Assembly (NCBI GenBank): GCA_004554485.1
Contig: SFLS01000004.1
Coordinates: 1-57,822, forward strand
Direction of reading: 5' to 3'
From: Oscillospiraceae bacterium
Lineage (GTDB): Bacteria > Bacillota > Clostridia > Oscillospirales > Ruminococcaceae
DNA: 57,822 nt
A program made the translations under genes and the position numbers. Under the pieces are notes generated by a model. It saw only the letters and a list, made by a program, of their open reading frames with translations. It was not told where the DNA came from and did not search any database. Below are positions 57,755 to 57,822 of this stretch, in pieces (the first letter of the stretch is position 1; each line of letters begins with the position of its first letter).

Positions 57755-57822
57755 TTATTCTTCCGTCCGGGCTTCTCTGACGCGGCGGGCGATGTAATCC
57801 TTCACCTCGTCCTTGGGGATCC
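57755..57822 (-). CDS. C-terminal end of an unidentified protein, runs off the window
   Basis: The last 21 or so codons read IPKDEVKDYIARRVREARTE and end in a TAA at 57755-57757. Charged amphipathic helix; too short to identify. The gene starts to the right of the window. Confidence 0.55.
   Translation of the reverse strand, partial: IPKDEVKDYIARRVREARTEE

Overview
The window looks like a GC-rich (roughly 60 percent), low-redundancy chromosomal segment from a spore-forming gut-type Clostridium relative, most likely Oscillospiraceae/Ruminococcaceae. The basis is a dipicolinate synthase pair (dpaA-dpaB) behind a sigma-K-like promoter, the ispH-rpsA fusion gene typical of Clostridia, an hprK-murB-whiA-dnaE-pfkA run, a membrane pyrophosphatase of the K+-dependent type, NfnAB, pyruvate formate-lyase, many -35/-10 promoters of the Gram-positive sigma-A type and strong AGGAGG ribosome sites. 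No rRNA, tRNA, transposase, phage or CRISPR array was found. Genus is not determined.

Layout. 1-6.2 kb: start of pflB with a Rex-type operator, a PfkB-family sugar kinase, a deacetylase plus M23 peptidase pair, a Dabb protein, and a purine permease under a guanine-type riboswitch. 6.4-16.7 kb: a CPBP protease, small membrane proteins, two membrane-bound XRE regulators sharing an operator motif, the NifU-like/GGGtGRT pair, secA and an MBL hydrolase. 16.8-25.3 kb: WYL regulator and lipid kinase, nfnAB coupled to a CAT-like acyltransferase, an AT-richer surface protein with an NPATG tail, a glycerophosphodiesterase and a small XRE regulator. 25.4-33.7 kb: dpaAB, RpiR regulator with a HI0933-type flavoprotein, cmk-ispH/rpsA, a PerR-like repressor and deoC. 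33.8-41.7 kb: a BlaI/BlaR1-like signalling operon with a very large ectodomain and a companion lipoprotein, a small sigma-like regulator pair under an SOS-box-like palindrome, and an HTH gene broken by a 56-bp tandem duplication. 42-51.6 kb: pfkA, dnaE, a DUF3267-type protein, whiA, murB, hprK and trkA. 51.9-57.8 kb: an alkyltransferase, mscS, lrgAB, hppA, a lipoprotein and the 3' end of an unknown gene.

The most unusual signal is a dispersed family of intergenic cloverleaf repeats (6412-6487, 9916-9975, 14857-14939, 41762-41844, 51704-51784). Each has 11-12 bp terminal arms (GGCCCGCAGGGC and its complement) that enclose two or three perfect hairpins, mostly with 3-nt loops and packed with no unpaired linker. 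Hairpin sequences differ between copies while every base pair is kept. Two further elements (29229-29316, 46569-46666) share the architecture with different arms, and a simple 21-bp hairpin at 2021-2065 carries the same apex. That is about one structured element per 7 kb. The function is unknown; a hairpin-mobilised element or a structured RNA/DNA site are both open.

Several gene starts are placed inside longer open frames because a promoter or a ribosome site shows the upstream codons are not translated (sugar kinase, secA, second XRE regulator, glycerophosphodiesterase). One gene (DUF3267-type) has no usual start codon at all.
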